Shown here piece after piece: positions 1 through 12,260 of a stretch of DNA of 64,000 nt; position 1 is the stretch's first letter; each line of letters begins with the position of its first letter. Source of the DNA: Flaccisagitta enflata (Eukaryota > Chaetognatha > Sagittoidea > Aphragmophora). The position numbers and the translations under genes are program-made. The stretch spans positions 78,492,001 to 78,556,000 of the forward strand of contig OZ231126.1 in assembly GCA_965153355.1 (NCBI GenBank), given 5' to 3'. The notes beneath the pieces are model-generated. The model saw only the letters and a program-made list of their open reading frames with translations. It had not been told where the DNA came from and ran no database searches.

Positions 1-52
1 CTTGAGTTGCCATGTAACTGCCCTTGTTACATCTTCCATTCAATCAGTGTGG

Positions 53-165
53 ATGAGCCGATGGACGGACAGACAGACGGACAGATGGATAGGCGGACAG
101 ACAGATGGATGAATGGACACACAGATGGACGGACGAACGGACGGATAGTTGGACAGACGGGAGGG
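53..165. repeat. GACGGACA/GACAGATG-type tandem repeat
   Basis: Degenerate 4- and 8-base units built on GACGGACA, GACAGATG and GGATGGAC run through this stretch. The open frame over it is a by-product of the repeat. The same unit types form the middle of the hairpin-ended interspersed elements seen elsewhere in the window, so this may be an expanded remnant of one. Confidence 0.75.
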
Positions 166-256
166 GGGATGTTTTTTTCCTACCTAATTGGTCATTAGTT
201 GAAATGAACAAAAATAATTGATCAACAAACAGCCGAAAACACGAAGGTCTTTTTTC

Positions 257-488
257 TTTAGTAGCGGACACGCAACTCTATCAGTGGCTTTGTCCATTGG
301 TTCATCAGTCCATCCCTCGGTCTGAGTTCATTGTGTCGAAAAGTGGAAAAGGAGCGTTTTAGATTCTTTTTGTGTATGTTTGTGTATGAGTTGGGGGTTG
401 GGGTAGGGATGGGGGTTGGGGTAGGGATGGGGGTTGGGCGCCCCTGCCCACCCGTCCGCAACGATATTGTGACCCCGCGTCACTTGTT
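257..488 (-). mobile_element. Hairpin-ended element, family HT2 (GTTGCG type), reverse orientation
   Basis: Read on the minus strand it begins near a CTTGTT complement, carries TTGCGGACGGGTGGGCAGGGG, and ends with an imperfect hairpin at 261-276 (GTAGCGGACACGCAAC on the plus strand) followed by TAAAG. It matches the copy at 22597-22803 in order and content, including the TGACGCGGGGTCACAATATCG segment. The interior (388-438) holds about 2.5 copies of a G-rich 24-mer. Confidence 0.7.
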
Positions 489-1768
489 TTATCTTCTATT
501 CGTAATAATGAGATCAATTTGCTTGTATTTACACGGAAACCGAAAATGAGATTCATCACTTTGGCCGGGACGAGAGACGAATAATAACAATAAGTCAATA
601 AAATAAGTATTACCTAGACAAAATAGTGATGATAATGATTGTAACCATAATCAGCTAACATCGAGAATTTCCTTTTTCTTTTTTCGATTCAAGGCTTCAC
701 GGATGAAAAAGAAAAAAATATCCGTGATGTTATTGGATGTACTCGGTAAATGTTAAATTGAGTTTATGAACTTTATCTGTAGTTTTGAAATTTACATGAA
801 TTGAAACTGCCCAACCGTCTCTGTTTGCAACATGATGGCATTCGGCACGTTGAATCTGTAGGACATAAAGGCAAAACATATTCGCTAGCACATATATGTA
901 AATGGCAAGTATTTTTGGCATAAAAATGGCCAATAATTTTATCGAGTGGGGGACGAGAAGAGGGGGGGGGTTACACCCAGAGAAATGAGACGCGCAATTG
1001 TGGATTGGGTCAATTCACGAAAGCGGATGATGAAGCGCAAAATCACTCCATAAAACCCGCTCTCTCTTTCTGAGTTGATTTATTCGCAATTGACTAGAAA
1101 TTGGCTGGAAATTGAATAAAGAATGACTGGAGATTGACAGAAATTGACTGAAGATTGAATTTCGATGACAGCACTTAAATTGAACAATTCATTGTCGATT
1201 TCTCCCTTCGCCTGTCTCGTGTCCATAATCATTTGCGCGACGACTTCCATTGTTTATTCGTATCAGATTTTCAGATATGATTTAGTTTAAACGCTACTAG
1301 CGACAATGAGATCATCTAACTGCAAGTTCAGCACCGTTTAGTTTTTAAACAATTATCAAGTGTTTGTTATAAACTGACGTTCGTTATTAAAAGTTTCTGC
1401 ATTCGGTGTCGTTGTATCGCGATAAAAGTTCCGCCACAAACTCAAAACGCTGAATTCGATTTTGGAGGCGCTGAGTCAAATCCTGAGGGAAGGGGAGTTG
1501 AGGGGGTAAAATGAAATTTCAAGGAGAATTAATGGAATATATTTGTCTTGGATTCCTTATCGTAAAATACGTATGTGTGTGTTGTCGAATGTCGATGGCT
1601 AAGCCAAATCGTCATAGTCAAAAAGTGTTTATCATAGCGAGCGCGCATCGTCGGAAATCTGAGGTGGACAACTTCCCCACGCATAAAAATGATCCGCCTA
1701 ATCTCATGAATCGATAGCTATTTCCTGCATACAATAGCGAAAATAACACCGAATGATGATGTCTCTCA
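489..1768. other. Non-coding stretch downstream of the GT49 gene
   Basis: No convincing exon was seen on either strand. Bases 1080-1170 contain short degenerate repeats of ATTGACTGGAAATTGA. This region should hold the 3' untranslated sequence and poly(A) site of the minus-strand GT49 gene if the last exon ends at 1769. I did not identify the poly(A) site. Confidence 0.4.
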
Positions 1769-2096
<328 letters not shown>

Positions 2097-2149
2097 CTGC
2101 AGTCAAAGATTTAAATCATTGGTAATTGTTTACTCTTTTCAGATGATAA

Positions 2150-2175
2150 TGTTGTTGTTGTTGTTGTTCCACCAG

Positions 2176-2227
<52 letters not shown>
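2150..2227. repeat. (TTG)n microsatellite
   Basis: About 25 TTG units lie just upstream (gene sense) of the last GT49 exon, so the intron carries (CAA)n close to its 3' splice site. Confidence 0.95.
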
Positions 2228-3015
2228 CTTTGTTTGTTGTTTTTGTTTCGGTTGTTGTCTGTTGTCTGGTTGTTTTTACGGCTTCAAATCAGGCTCATTA
2301 TCATATATTGGCAAATCTTGAAATGTGCGTTTATTTTCTTATCTGGGATTCATTTCACTTAAACTAGGTACGGGTACGATTGTCCCCCAAATAATGCCCG
2401 TTTTGGCCCAAATTGGCCATTTTTGGCTGTTTTTGGCCTAAAAACTCTATGTAAGGTTGGTCGTCTGATATTTTATAGGTAACTACATGTTTACCTTCTC
2501 TAGAAAGATCATGACATTTTCAAAATTTTCTACCTAAAACCCCCATTGTTTCTTTGATCCCAGACACACAAAAAAATACATTTACCCCCCTTAATCTTGT
2601 CCGATTTTGATAATTTGTTAGAATCTCAACAACATGTACATTACCACCTAAAATTTTGTCAATTGGACTTCATTAAGATGCCCAAATTGGACTTCAAAAT
2701 AAAAACGACATTTCAAATTTTTGAAAATTTGACTTTAATGTGAGAACAATGAAAAATTATGCAGGGGACGGGTCAACCATGATCGATCAAATGTTGTTGG
2801 GGTTGTTGATGATCTCAAAAAAAATTTCAACCCTTATCTTGCATTTTTTGTCTGTCAAAAAAAAAAATCAATTCGCTATATTACGAAAAATGGTGAAAGA
2901 TCGAAATTTTTACTATCTGGAAGGTAATATCATGCCATTGACTCCTTTAAACCACCTGTGCTTCAGAATTTACATGTTTTTTTATCCACCAACCACATTT
3001 GAACCCATCTGAGAT

Positions 3016-5112
3016 CAGTGTTGGCCAAGATAACTCATCATGATTATTCGAATAAGATAAAAGATAAAATGGCCAAATTTACAAAAAGATAAGATAAAGA
3101 TAAGATAAGGCTGAATTTTCCAAAGATAAAGATAAGATAAGATGATTATCTTTTATTCGTTTTTCGAATAACTTTTTCGAATGATTTGTGAAACAAACTT
3201 ACCAAGAAAAATCGAGCCCAACAGGACATTAACTGATTGAACTCTCATAGAAACCCATTTAAAGACGTATCCCACCACTACTCGACTCAAAAAAAAAAAA
3301 AAAAAAAGCCGCACCCTATTTTGCGAAGATTAATGAATCATTTGAACATTTTTTTGTTAAAGTGATTGAAAGATTTTCAAATTTTCCTTCATTTTAGACC
3401 AATCCCAAATCTGTTTCTCAAACGGTTTAGGAGCTAGAGCTTGTCAAAGTTATCTTCTAATTTGTAAAAATGCTTGTTTTTCAATGGGATTGCAAACTGA
3501 AAATGGCAATGTTTTTACTCATTCTTATGCCATTTCTAAATGAATTAAGCTAGAATTGCCAGATTGGAGCCAAATGAAAGATCTTTTCAAGATCTTTCTA
3601 ATGGTCTAAGATTTTGATTAGTTTTTTTGAAATTCAGTGTGACAATTTGTTATTTAAAAGCGCGGCTTTTTTTATGAGTCAATTAGTATGAGAGCTATCA
3701 ATATAGAAAGGAAATTTTTAATGATCCTTTCTGATTAGTTTCTTATGCTAGGTACAGTGGAACCCCACAATAACAGCCTCGCTTTTAAAGGTTCCCCATC
3801 AATACAGGTCAACATTTTCAGGTCCCAAATAGTAGTTTTTAATGTGATTTCACCTCTTTTTAAAAGTTAAAAAATGTTAAAAGGTTGAAAAATGTTTAGC
3901 CCTAATGGGACGAATGAGGCGGGCACTATGCATCCTAGGAACCGCCAGGACAATTTTTGGATTACTGTAAGTTTCTCTATTGTTTTGTATAGTTTTAAGG
4001 TGCAGAAATCAGTATTCGATCATTAAAAAATATTTCATCTGGCACTTTTTGAAAAAAATTAAAAATTAACAATTTTACATCTTATTTTGCATGCAAAAAT
4101 AACTAAGTAAGTAGAAAATATTTTTTGATAGTATCTTTGAATTCCTGATGTAATTTCCTTTCATTTGATAGGTCGCACTGTATATTTTCATGAAAAAAAA
4201 TTTTTTTTAATTTTTAAGCTACTGTTACTAATCTTTAACGGTAGCTTAAAAATTGAAATTTTTATTTTTTAATAAAAATATACAGTGCGACCTATCAAAT
4301 GAAAGGAAATTACATCAGGAATTCAAAAATACTATCAAAAAATATTTTCTACTTACCTAATTTATTCTGCATGCAAAATAAGATGTTAGATTGTTAATTT
4401 TTGATCTTTTTCAAAAAGTGCCAGATGAAATATTTCTTAATGATTGGATATTGATTTCTACACCTTAAAACTATACAAAACAATAACGAAACTTACAGTA
4501 ATCCAAAAATCGTCCTGGTGGTTCCTAGGATGCATAGTGCGGGGTCCTACTGTACTGTACTGCACTGTACTATGTGAGCTTGGTTTGGTAGTAGGACGAT
4601 GACCTTTGCTTTCATACATTGGGGAAGTTTCCCCGTTTTCTCCTCTGTATGTCTACCCCTTTTAGGCTCAAATGCCGGCCTCGAGGCTTCAATCCCAGCC
4701 TTAAGGCTCAAATCCCAGTCTCAAAGGTGAAATCTTGAAGCTCCAATCATATTTTAAGTGTACCTCTCCTGACAGATCTATGTTCTGTAAAAATATTGCT
4801 AGTTTGACCATTGCTAGTGAGAGCATTTATCTGTAATGGCCCTAAGCAACTGTGAAACAAGCGATTCTCTTCCAAAATTGCTGGGAAATAAAAGTCAGCT
4901 GATGACATTTTTCCCATTTTGAAAAAAAAACGATTATTCGAAGTTATTCGAAGTTTTTCGAATAAGATAATTCCCAAAAAATGAAAAGATAAGATGAAGA
5001 TAAGATGATTATTCGACCCCTCAGAATAAAAAAAAGATAAGATGAAGATAACCACCATTTTGATTCGAATATCCAAAGATAACGAATAACGAATATCTTT
5101 TGGCCAACACTG
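3016..5112. mobile_element. Non-autonomous hAT-like element with perfect 8-bp target duplication
   Basis: The ends are CAGTGTTGGCCAA and its inverted complement TTGGCCAACACTG. The flanks are an identical TCTGAGAT at 3008-3015 and 5113-5120. A CAGTG-type end with an 8-bp duplication is the hallmark of the hAT superfamily. Inside each end are GATAAGATAAAGATAAG-type repeats. There is no transposase frame, so the element moved in trans. A second element (3755-4552) sits inside it. Confidence 0.8.
3755..4552. mobile_element. Palindromic element with TA duplication, Tigger/pogo-like ends
   Basis: The ends are CAGTGGAACCCCAC and GCGGGGTCCTACTG, flanked by TA on both sides. Long inverted arms at about 3926-4195 and 4280-4540 share CACTATGCATCCTAGGAACC and AGGTCGCACTGTATATTTT. 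The spacer between the arms is under 100 bases and AT-rich. The CAGTGGAACCCC start resembles pogo/Tigger ends. No coding capacity. Confidence 0.7.
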
Positions 5113-6035
5113 TCTGAGATAGATAATATCACTTTGATATTAAAGTTGATTTAAAAAGTCCCGCCCCTGGCCGATGAAAAAAGTTCAGAACCAGTGTACT
5201 ATTTCCTTTCAATTACACTACCTTGACATGTTTTTCTTTTCATCGTTTAGAAAAAAAATTCAAAAAGAAGAAAAAAGCAATTCTATTTTATGACTTAGTG
5301 ACTAGCCGCATTTGCAAGCAACGAGTGGCATGAGATATTTCCTATGATTGTTGCAAGCAAAAAAAAAAAGGTTGTAAGCTGATTATTGTGTCCAAAAAGC
5401 CCAGAAATAGCTATCTTGGGCCTACCAACAACCAAATAAATAGTTTTACCCCCTTATTCTTGGCCGATTTTGATAAGGTATGGTCTAAGAAACGATTTTT
5501 TGGGGTTCCAAGTACCCAAAATTTGGAAAAATGTCATAATCATTCCAGGGAAGGTAAATAGGATGTAGTTACATGTGCCTGTAAAATTTCAGCCAAATAG
5601 ACCAACTTTAAGTAGGGTTTTTGGGCAAAAAACAGCCAAAATTGGTCATTTTGGGCCAAAACGGGCACTTTTCTTGGGGACAATCGTATTCGTACCAAGT
5701 TTAAGCGAAATGAACCCCGAATTAGTATTCCCCAAGGTATTCCACACATTTTTAGTGGGATATTGATATATACTTCATCGTTTGCCTTTTTGGACCTCTA
5801 AATAATGGCCGTAGCGACAGATATTCCAAAGATGGTGTTTGTCTGTTTTGTTTACATCACTGTCTCAAAAAGATAATAAAGCGCCTATAGTGCCTGTAGT
5901 GGTCGTCGTGCTAGTATTTCACTCGATCTTTGTGTGTGTGTCATACTTCCTTTCCATCTGTCTGTCTGCCTCTGTCTCTCTTTGTCTCTCTATATCTATC
6001 TCTCTCTCTATCTTTGTGTATCTATGTGTATGTCA

Positions 6036-6048
6036 TACTTTCTTTCTC

Positions 6049-6143
<95 letters not shown>
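6036..6143. repeat. (TTTC)n then (TC)n microsatellite
   Basis: About 55 bases of CTTT units followed by about 55 bases of CT units, inside the long last intron of the GT49 gene. Confidence 0.95.
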
Positions 6144-6146
<3 letters not shown>

Positions 6147-6830
6147 CAGTAACCTTTTATTTCTTACCAGGGTCATTCAAGCACCTTCAATGGTATAACC
6201 ATGGGTTAAAAAAAAGACGTCTACGGCGGTTTTTGATACCTTTGACCAGCTTCAACAAAAATTAAAAAAGATTGGTGACCGTTTGAAAGATATTCGAAAG
6301 TTCTTCAAATCTAGACCAAGCAGAAATGGCAACAGTTTGAAGTAAGCATCCCCATAATCTGTCAATTGAAGGGAATATGTACTTTTAGTTCTGTCTTTAA
6401 AAGCATGAAAAGCATATTTGAGAAAAGGAAACTAAGCAAAATTTAGGAGAAAATGAAAATACAACTTTTTATCTACAAAATGGCGCGAAGCAGACCTTCT
6501 CAAGTCAATCCGTTTAGAAATGGTCATCAAACAAAAAACATTTAGTCCATATACTCAAATTGGTAAAAATGTCATATCTGGCAGATTTTATTTTGACACA
6601 TTTTTTTTCAAATTAACATAACTTCTAGAGTTTTCTAATTAGAATTTTGTTCAACGACTCAAATCAAAGATTTTTCGAAGCTCATTAGAATGGTCATAGA
6701 TCTTATATATTTTCTCAAAAGCAGCACCAAGTTAAAGTAGAAATAAGCAATGTACGATTTTTTTTTGCTCATGGTTATCGATAATATTATTTTAAACTAT
6801 CTATCTGTCTGTCTGTTTTTTACTCAATAT
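6144..6830. other. AT-rich intron sequence with old repeat core
   Basis: No exon seen. Segments near 6500-6550 and 6640-6700 (TTTCGAAGCTCATTAGAATGGTC and similar) resemble the core module shared by the palindromic elements at 13145-14138 and 38620-39607. No intact ends were found. Confidence 0.4.
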
Positions 6831-8170
6831 TTTCTTTTTTTCTCCCAGTTTCTCCTTTTTTCACCGCCTTTTTCTTTGTTTTCTTGTTTTCTTTTTTGTG
6901 TTTTTTTTTTTCTTTATTCCTTTTTTTCTTGATTTCTTTTATTCTTTTTTACCTCTTTCTTTCTTTCTTTTCCTCTTGTCCCTCTTCCTTTCTTTCTTTC
7001 ATCCATCCATTCATCATTCATTCATTCATTCATTCATTCATTCATTCATTCATTCATTCATTCATTCATTCATTCATTCATTAGTTCTTTTTTTTTTCTT
7101 TTTTTTATTTTCCTGCTTCATTTGTTTGTTTGTTTGTTTTCTCTGTCTTTCTCTCTTTTTATTTTTGTTTGTTTGTTTTGTTTTTGTTTCTTTCTTTCCA
7201 TCGGTCTATTTTTAGTCTCCCACAATTGCTCTTCAAAATATCTTTTCAACTTGCTCTAGTACATGGACACATATTTGCTCTGGTTCAGCTGATCTTTGAC
7301 CCCTTCTTCCCATCTAGACCAGTTGTCATCCTTATTTAATATCTGTCATGGGAACCTGATCCGACTAAACCATTCGTTTTTCCCCTCAGTTTCCCCACCT
7401 AAACCCACAAGTATTACACATTCCCTTCCAGTCTTACTCCTTCCTCCATTCTTTTCCTCATTTTCTTATTCTTTTTCTTTTTCTTTTTCTTTTTCTTTTT
7501 CTTCTTCTTTTTCTTTTTCTTTTTCTTTTTCTTTTTCTTTTTCTTTTTCTTTTTCTTTTTCTTTTTCTTTTCCTTTTCCTCTTTTTTCTGTTCCTTTTCC
7601 CTTTTTCTTTTGCTTTTGCTTTTCCTTTTCCTTTTCCTTTTTCTTTTTCTTCTTATTCTTATACTTCTTCTTCTTTTTCTTCCTCCTCTTCTTCTTCTTT
7701 TTCTTTTTCTTTTTCTTTTTCTTTTTCTTTTTCTTTTTCTTCTTCTTCTTCTTCCTTACTTCTTCTTCCTCCTTTCTTCCTTTCTTCTTTTCCTTCTTTT
7801 TAATCTTTTATTGTTCTTCCTTTCTTCTTCTTCCTTTCGTCGTCGTAATCTTCTTTTTCTTTTTCTTTATTTTTTTCTTTCTCTTTTTTTTTTTTTGTTT
7901 CTATTTCTTTTCTATATCTTTTTTCCTTCTTCTTCAGCTTTTCTTCTTCTTCCACTTCTTCCTCCTTTACTTCCTCATTTCTTTTTTCTTCTTCTTCTTC
8001 TTCTTCTTCTTCTTCTTCTTCTTCTTCTTCTTCTTCTTCTTCTTCTTCTTCTTCTTCTTCTTTTTCTTTTTCTTTTTCTTCTTCTTCTTCTTCTTCTTCT
8101 TCTTCTTTGTCTCATTCTTCTCGTCTTATTCTTACCCATTATCTTCTTCTTCTCCATCTCCCTTTCTAAC
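6831..8170. repeat. 1.3-kb pyrimidine-rich low-complexity tract
   Basis: Plus strand is almost entirely T and C: (TTTTTC)n at about 7463-7740, (CTT)n at about 7985-8107, and an (ATTC)n run at 7003-7082. In the GT49 gene sense this is a long purine-rich stretch within the last intron. The very long Phe/Ser/Leu reading frames here come from base composition only. Confidence 0.9.
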
Positions 8171-8990
8171 TCCCTTTTCCATTCTTCCTGCACTTTGCGT
8201 TCATCTCTCAGTAACGCGACGTGCTTCGACCTTTCTCCTGCGCCGATATCCGTTTTTAATTTCTGGGCTCAGCTGCTCAGCTGGCGCCTCTCTTTCCTTC
8301 CAGCTCGCCACTTTTACGACGCCAAACCTTTCCTTTTTCCTTTCCTTTCTCCTTTCCTTTGGGGTTTGTTATTTATGCCTTCATTTGACTTTGGGCAATG
8401 TGCAATGTGCATTTTGCAATGTGCAATGTGCATATCTTGCGATGTTTTATTTGAACTTAGGCACAATGAAAGAAGAGTTGTTCATTCTTGTTCATTTCTG
8501 TTCTTTTAGCCAATTGAGTTTTCATCCACAGTATTCTCTGCTCTTCTACAGGCAACTGGCTCCTTCCCACGAGAATTTGAGACAACGTCTATAACCTCAC
8601 TAGCTAGCAAGATGAAATGAAACTTAATTCGAAAAAAAAAAACAGGTCATTTAAATGCATGTAGATTCAAAAGAATCTTAAAAGGATTTTTAAAGAATTT
8701 AAAAAGAATTTAAAAATAATTTTAAACCAGACAATGAGACAGACAGCTCGGGATGACAGGAATTACTATTACTTTGGCCATTCCCCTCAGACATGCGCCT
8801 CACTTAAGCGGGAGACAAAACCCCAAGGAACCCTCATCTGTGCGTTGCTGATAAATGCGCAATTATCTTACAGAGACAATGTCATCACCGCTCGGTAATT
8901 ACATCCGCCTAAGAGGCCATTTGCACATGCAGGAACTACTCCTTAATCGTCATCGTCCTTATCGTCTTTCTCATTTCTCTTTATGTATAT
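8171..8990. other. Intron sequence without recognised features
   Basis: The only structure I see is a short tandem repeat of a 12-mer (TGCAATGTGCAT-type) at about 8397-8433. No exon or element ends were recognised. Confidence 0.4.
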
Positions 8991-8996
8991 GAGAGA

Positions 8997-9094
<98 letters not shown>

Positions 9095-9150
9095 CAGAGA
9101 GACAGAGACAGAGAGAGTGACAGAGACAAAGAGACAGAGACAGAGATAGA
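8991..9150. repeat. (GA)n microsatellite with GACAGA variants
   Basis: About 95 bases of pure GA followed by about 60 bases of GAGACAGAGACA variants. Confidence 0.95.
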
Positions 9151-9404
9151 GACAGCGATGACAAAAGGAGAAATCATCCTAATCAATAGTCATCCAAAAG
9201 TGTCTATTTGTTCTTAATTGATTTGGGTCAAAATGACGGAGGCAGGGGAACTTAATAACCCAAGATAAGGCTAGAAATGGGAGACGACAGGAAACTCATT
9301 AAACGTGGCTATTCAGCTCCTTCTCAGATAACTTTAGTAGTATTGTGTCTCGCAGTGTCTGTAATGAGGAAATGAGGATGTCGGGCAATTGTCGAATACG
9401 GTTG

Positions 9405-9600
9405 TCTCTTTGTCATTTGGCTTTCTGTGTACAATATCATGTTGAATATGACATTTTATTGCCATGCGTCCCTTTGCCATTCGGCTATCTGTGCACAATA
9501 TATCATGTTTAAAACAACTTTTTTTTCCATACATCACTTAGCCATTTGGCAATCTGTTTACAATACTATGCTGAAAATGAAAATGAATTTATCAGTATAT
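9405..9600. repeat. Degenerate tandem repeat, about 75 bases per unit
   Basis: Three units each carry GCCATTTGGC(T/A)(T/A)TCTGT, ACAATAT(C)ATG and AAAATGAC-like segments (near 9415, 9475 and 9540). The open frame at 9427-9744 follows these units and shows no recognisable domain. Confidence 0.6.
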
Positions 9601-9774
9601 GACATTCTATTTCCGTACGTCTCTTTGCACCACGCGTCTGAACTGAAAGCTAGTCAGTCCTTCGAAATCATTTTAAGGCTCAGTCTCAAAATTGTGAGAT
9701 TATCACCGATATTGACTAGCTACCACTGTATCACATGTCTTTGATTATCGTTTAGGGGTGTACGTCACTGTCTA

Positions 9775-10341
9775 CACGGTGAACAAGCTCAAGCTGGGGA
9801 AAGTAAAAGCTGAGCATTACAAAACTACCTCAGTCTGACATTTTATCTTTTATATGAGCAAAAGCAAATGTCAGTAAGCTCAAATATTTTTGGAGTTACA
9901 CTAAAATCAATAAGAATTCAAAAATAAAGTCTCTTAGAAATAACTTTCGGACCTGGTTTCTTTGAAACTTGTTTTTTTACTCATTCATATTCAAATTGTC
10001 TATAAAGGAGCTAAAAAAAACTATGATCTTGGTCTCAAAATGAAACACCATAAATGTTTTTTAGTTTCTTTATCTAATTTCATGTTGCCATGGCATTCCC
10101 ATGTCTGAAACGATCGTTTGATTGAGAATCAAGAAACACTTTTTTTGTAGATGGAGAGCAATCTTCACAATTTTGGTCGCACCTTTTCAACTGCTTTGAT
10201 TTCTGATTTCTTACAAACCAAAGCAAAAAGAAACAAACGTAAGGCAGTTCTCCACTAGGAACAACTTTCAGATTTTGAATATCATGAGTAGTTTGAGAGG
10301 AATTAGCTTTTACTTTCCCCCACTTGAGGTTGTTCACCCTG
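9775..10341. mobile_element. Palindromic element with TA duplication (CACGGTGAAC/CAGGGTGAAC ends)
   Basis: TA-CACGGTGAACAAGCTCAAG on the left is mirrored by CTTGAGGTTGTTCACCCTG-TA on the right, and both arms go on with GGGGAAAGTAAAAGCT. It overlaps a 152-codon minus-strand open frame (10080-10538) that lacks a recognisable domain and lies largely inside the element. Confidence 0.65.
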
Positions 10342-10595
10342 TACTTTGGCATACTAAGGACAAGTTTTTGAATTGGGACATTTTCCTCCTGCGATTTGAA
10401 TCTTATGATTAGATACAGTACGATGGGAGCAATAAGAGCAGTAGAAAGAGGGCCCTCTATATTCTCTCTGTTTAAAGGATGAACCAAAAGCTTTGGTTTT
10501 TCTGAAAGCTGATGGTCAAAGGTATTGAGCGAACACAAAATTCCAAACCAAGTGATTCATAACAAAACCGCCAATTGATATCTAAAAATTGCATG

Positions 10596-10692
10596 TGGCG
10601 CGATAGCTCTGTTGATAGAGTGATGAACTTGAGAAAGTTAATTTCCCTCTCTTCATTGTCACAGGTTCAAATCCCGAGTCATGCTGCACTTT
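10596..10692 (+). tRNA. tRNA-like sequence or tRNA-derived SINE head
   Basis: GGCGCGATAGCTCTGTTGAT resembles a tRNA 5' end plus D arm (box A), and GGTTCAAATCCCGAGTC fits the T-arm box B. Between them AACTTGAGAAAGTT could form an anticodon arm, followed by a long variable region as in Leu or Ser tRNAs. The outer stem (GTGGCGC against GCTGCAC) pairs at 5 of 7 positions, and a T run follows. The mismatches suggest a pseudogene or a SINE head rather than a working tRNA. Confidence 0.45.
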
Positions 10693-11290
10693 TTTTCTTT
10701 TTGGTCACTAGTTAGAGCTAAATAAAACTATATTCACTCAAAGCTCTTGCTCATCAGCTTTCAGAAAAACCATAATTGAAGCTACTTCATTAGAATAGTG
10801 AAGCAGGAAATGACCCTCCATCTGAGGTTCTCATTGCTCCTATGGTACTGTAGTATGCCCATTGATGATGTAACGTAATCAATTCCCTTACCCTCCCACC
10901 ACACCCCCTTTTGAGTAAGCAAGCTAAATGGTAAATTTGAAAGTTAAACTCGAACTTGACTGGAAACTAGACTGTATCCATTTTTCATCAGCATTCAGTC
11001 GTCTGGCTGGAACTTATCGCAGGTGTGAAATCGACATAAATCATTTCCATTCCTCTTTCTGTCCATACTTCTTTCTTTTCTTATTTTTTTTTCTGTCTCC
11101 CCTAATGTAAGTTCTGTCTGTATGCTATTTTTGCCCTAGAAGTTGTTTTTGAAACTTCTTAATCGCTTTACTTTTCTTATCAATCACCGCTCCTCTCTTA
11201 CCTTACTTTCCCTCTTTTGTTATTCCATCTCTTTTCTTTCTCTCTGTTTTTTCTCTTCTTCTTTCCATTTCTTTCTTCCTCTCTCTCTCC
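10693..11290. other. Intron sequence without recognised features
   Basis: Mixed-composition DNA grading into pyrimidine-rich DNA towards the CT microsatellite. No exon or element ends were found. Confidence 0.35.
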
Positions 11291-11297
11291 TCTCTTT

Positions 11298-11417
<120 letters not shown>

Positions 11418-11424
11418 TTCTCAC

Positions 11425-11603
11425 CCGGCTGCTCGTAAATGGAGAATGTGGGCGACTTTATTCATGCCATAATCTACAAATCGTAGATCGTAAGTGGGCA
11501 TTTGTTCGTGCTTGCGCAAGATGAGGTAAGGTTCGTATTTGTCGGAAAATGACGTCACCGGAAATGGAGTCTCCGTCGAGTACCAATAAGCGTAATTCGT
11601 CGC
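11425..11603 (-). CDS. GT49 (LARGE/B4GAT1-like) glycosyltransferase, exon e7
   Basis: Acceptor CGGCATTTTACAG and donor CCGG|GTGAGA bound a 179-base exon that starts in phase 0 and ends in phase 2. It reads ATNYAYWYSTETPF, then KYEPYLILRKHEQMPTYD and FVDYGMNKVAHILHLRAAG. These match family landmarks in order: the TNY/F motif followed by a tryptophan, the (D/Y)EPYV-type strand, the Y-D-x-R-F loop and the G-x-N-K-x-x-H-I motif of the GT49 acceptor-side fold. It is continuous in frame with the exon at 12162-12260 and with the Gly codon completed at 2096. A (GA)n microsatellite begins 12 bases into the next intron. Confidence 0.88.
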
Positions 11604-12161
11604 CTGTAAAATGCCGCCGGAATGGAGGCAATTGCAATTGTTTTATTTGAACTCTGGCGACTTTACTGTCCATGATTATCCAAAAACCATCCAGTACTAT
11701 TCATTTCGAAACATCAATCAATCTCACGGTTGTTCACCTGTCAAAAAAGCGGGTGGCCAGTAAGTTTGTTCAGTGTTCACCCTCTCTATTTAGCAGCCTA
11801 GTATTTTTCTTTCACTTATGTCTAACCTAGCCCTACTCAGTCATTCCTAGCCTCACCACTTATGGCTGTCCCAACGGAAACATGGCTGGGTATTCGTATG
11901 AAAGTTGAAACAACATTGCCCTTATCAAAGGAGGCCAGAATTCTCCAATATACAAAGGATGAAAGCCTTGCAAGCTTTCAATGGTGTTTACTCCGGATTG
12001 CTCACAACTATCCTTTACTATTAACAAACAAAAAGCTAAGCTTACCGGAAAAAACTATCAACTTGACTGCATACCTCATAACTATAGGGTTGGACAGGCC
12101 TATATGTCAGTCTTTTGATATTTTCTTCTCATTTCATTGCCCCTTAGTCTCTTTAACTCAC

Positions 12162-12260
12162 CTTATGAGCGTCTGGCGATTCTATGAGTCTGAAAGGAAT
12201 GAGCGCCGGATGTTTCGTTACCGTTTTCTCCACCAGTTCGCGCTTCGAAATTGGCGCCAA
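12162..12260 (-). CDS. GT49 (LARGE/B4GAT1-like) glycosyltransferase, exon e6
   Basis: A 99-base phase 0-0 exon between acceptor TTTTTTTTTTCCATTCTAG and donor ATAAG|GTGAGT, both near consensus. It encodes LAPISKRELVEKTV, then PALIPFRLIESPDAHK. This is the P-x-(S/T)-K-x-E-L helix plus PF strand plus His-containing turn that in LARGE and B4GAT1 precedes the TNY motif, which here opens the next exon. The longer plus-strand open frame over the same DNA (11862-12296) has no recognisable domain and is taken as a shadow. Confidence 0.87.

Larger units (their letters stand above)
2330..5740. mobile_element. Large foldback element split by later insertions
   Basis: Sequence from about 2330 (TTCATTTCACTTAAACTAGG, then GTACGATTGTCCCC and GCCCGTTTTGGCCC) returns inverted at about 5640-5740 (GGGACAATCGTA, GGCCAAAACGGGC). 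The recognisable outer arms are roughly 300 bases each. The centre is occupied by the hAT-like element at 3016-5112. Exact termini and target duplication are not clear. No transposase reading frame is visible. Confidence 0.6.

Noticed and set aside
6750-7215. Phe-rich frames suggesting a small membrane protein
   Set aside because: T-rich low-complexity DNA with an ATTC microsatellite; no supporting signal.
7296-8594. 432- and 299-codon Phe/Leu/Ser-rich frames resembling membrane proteins
   Set aside because: Produced by a pyrimidine-rich low-complexity tract; the apparent hydrophobicity follows from T-rich codons.
10080-10538. 152-codon minus-strand frame starting MCSLNTFDHQLSEKP
   Set aside because: Largely inside a TA-flanked palindromic element, no recognisable domain, and no phase connection to the GT49 exons around it.
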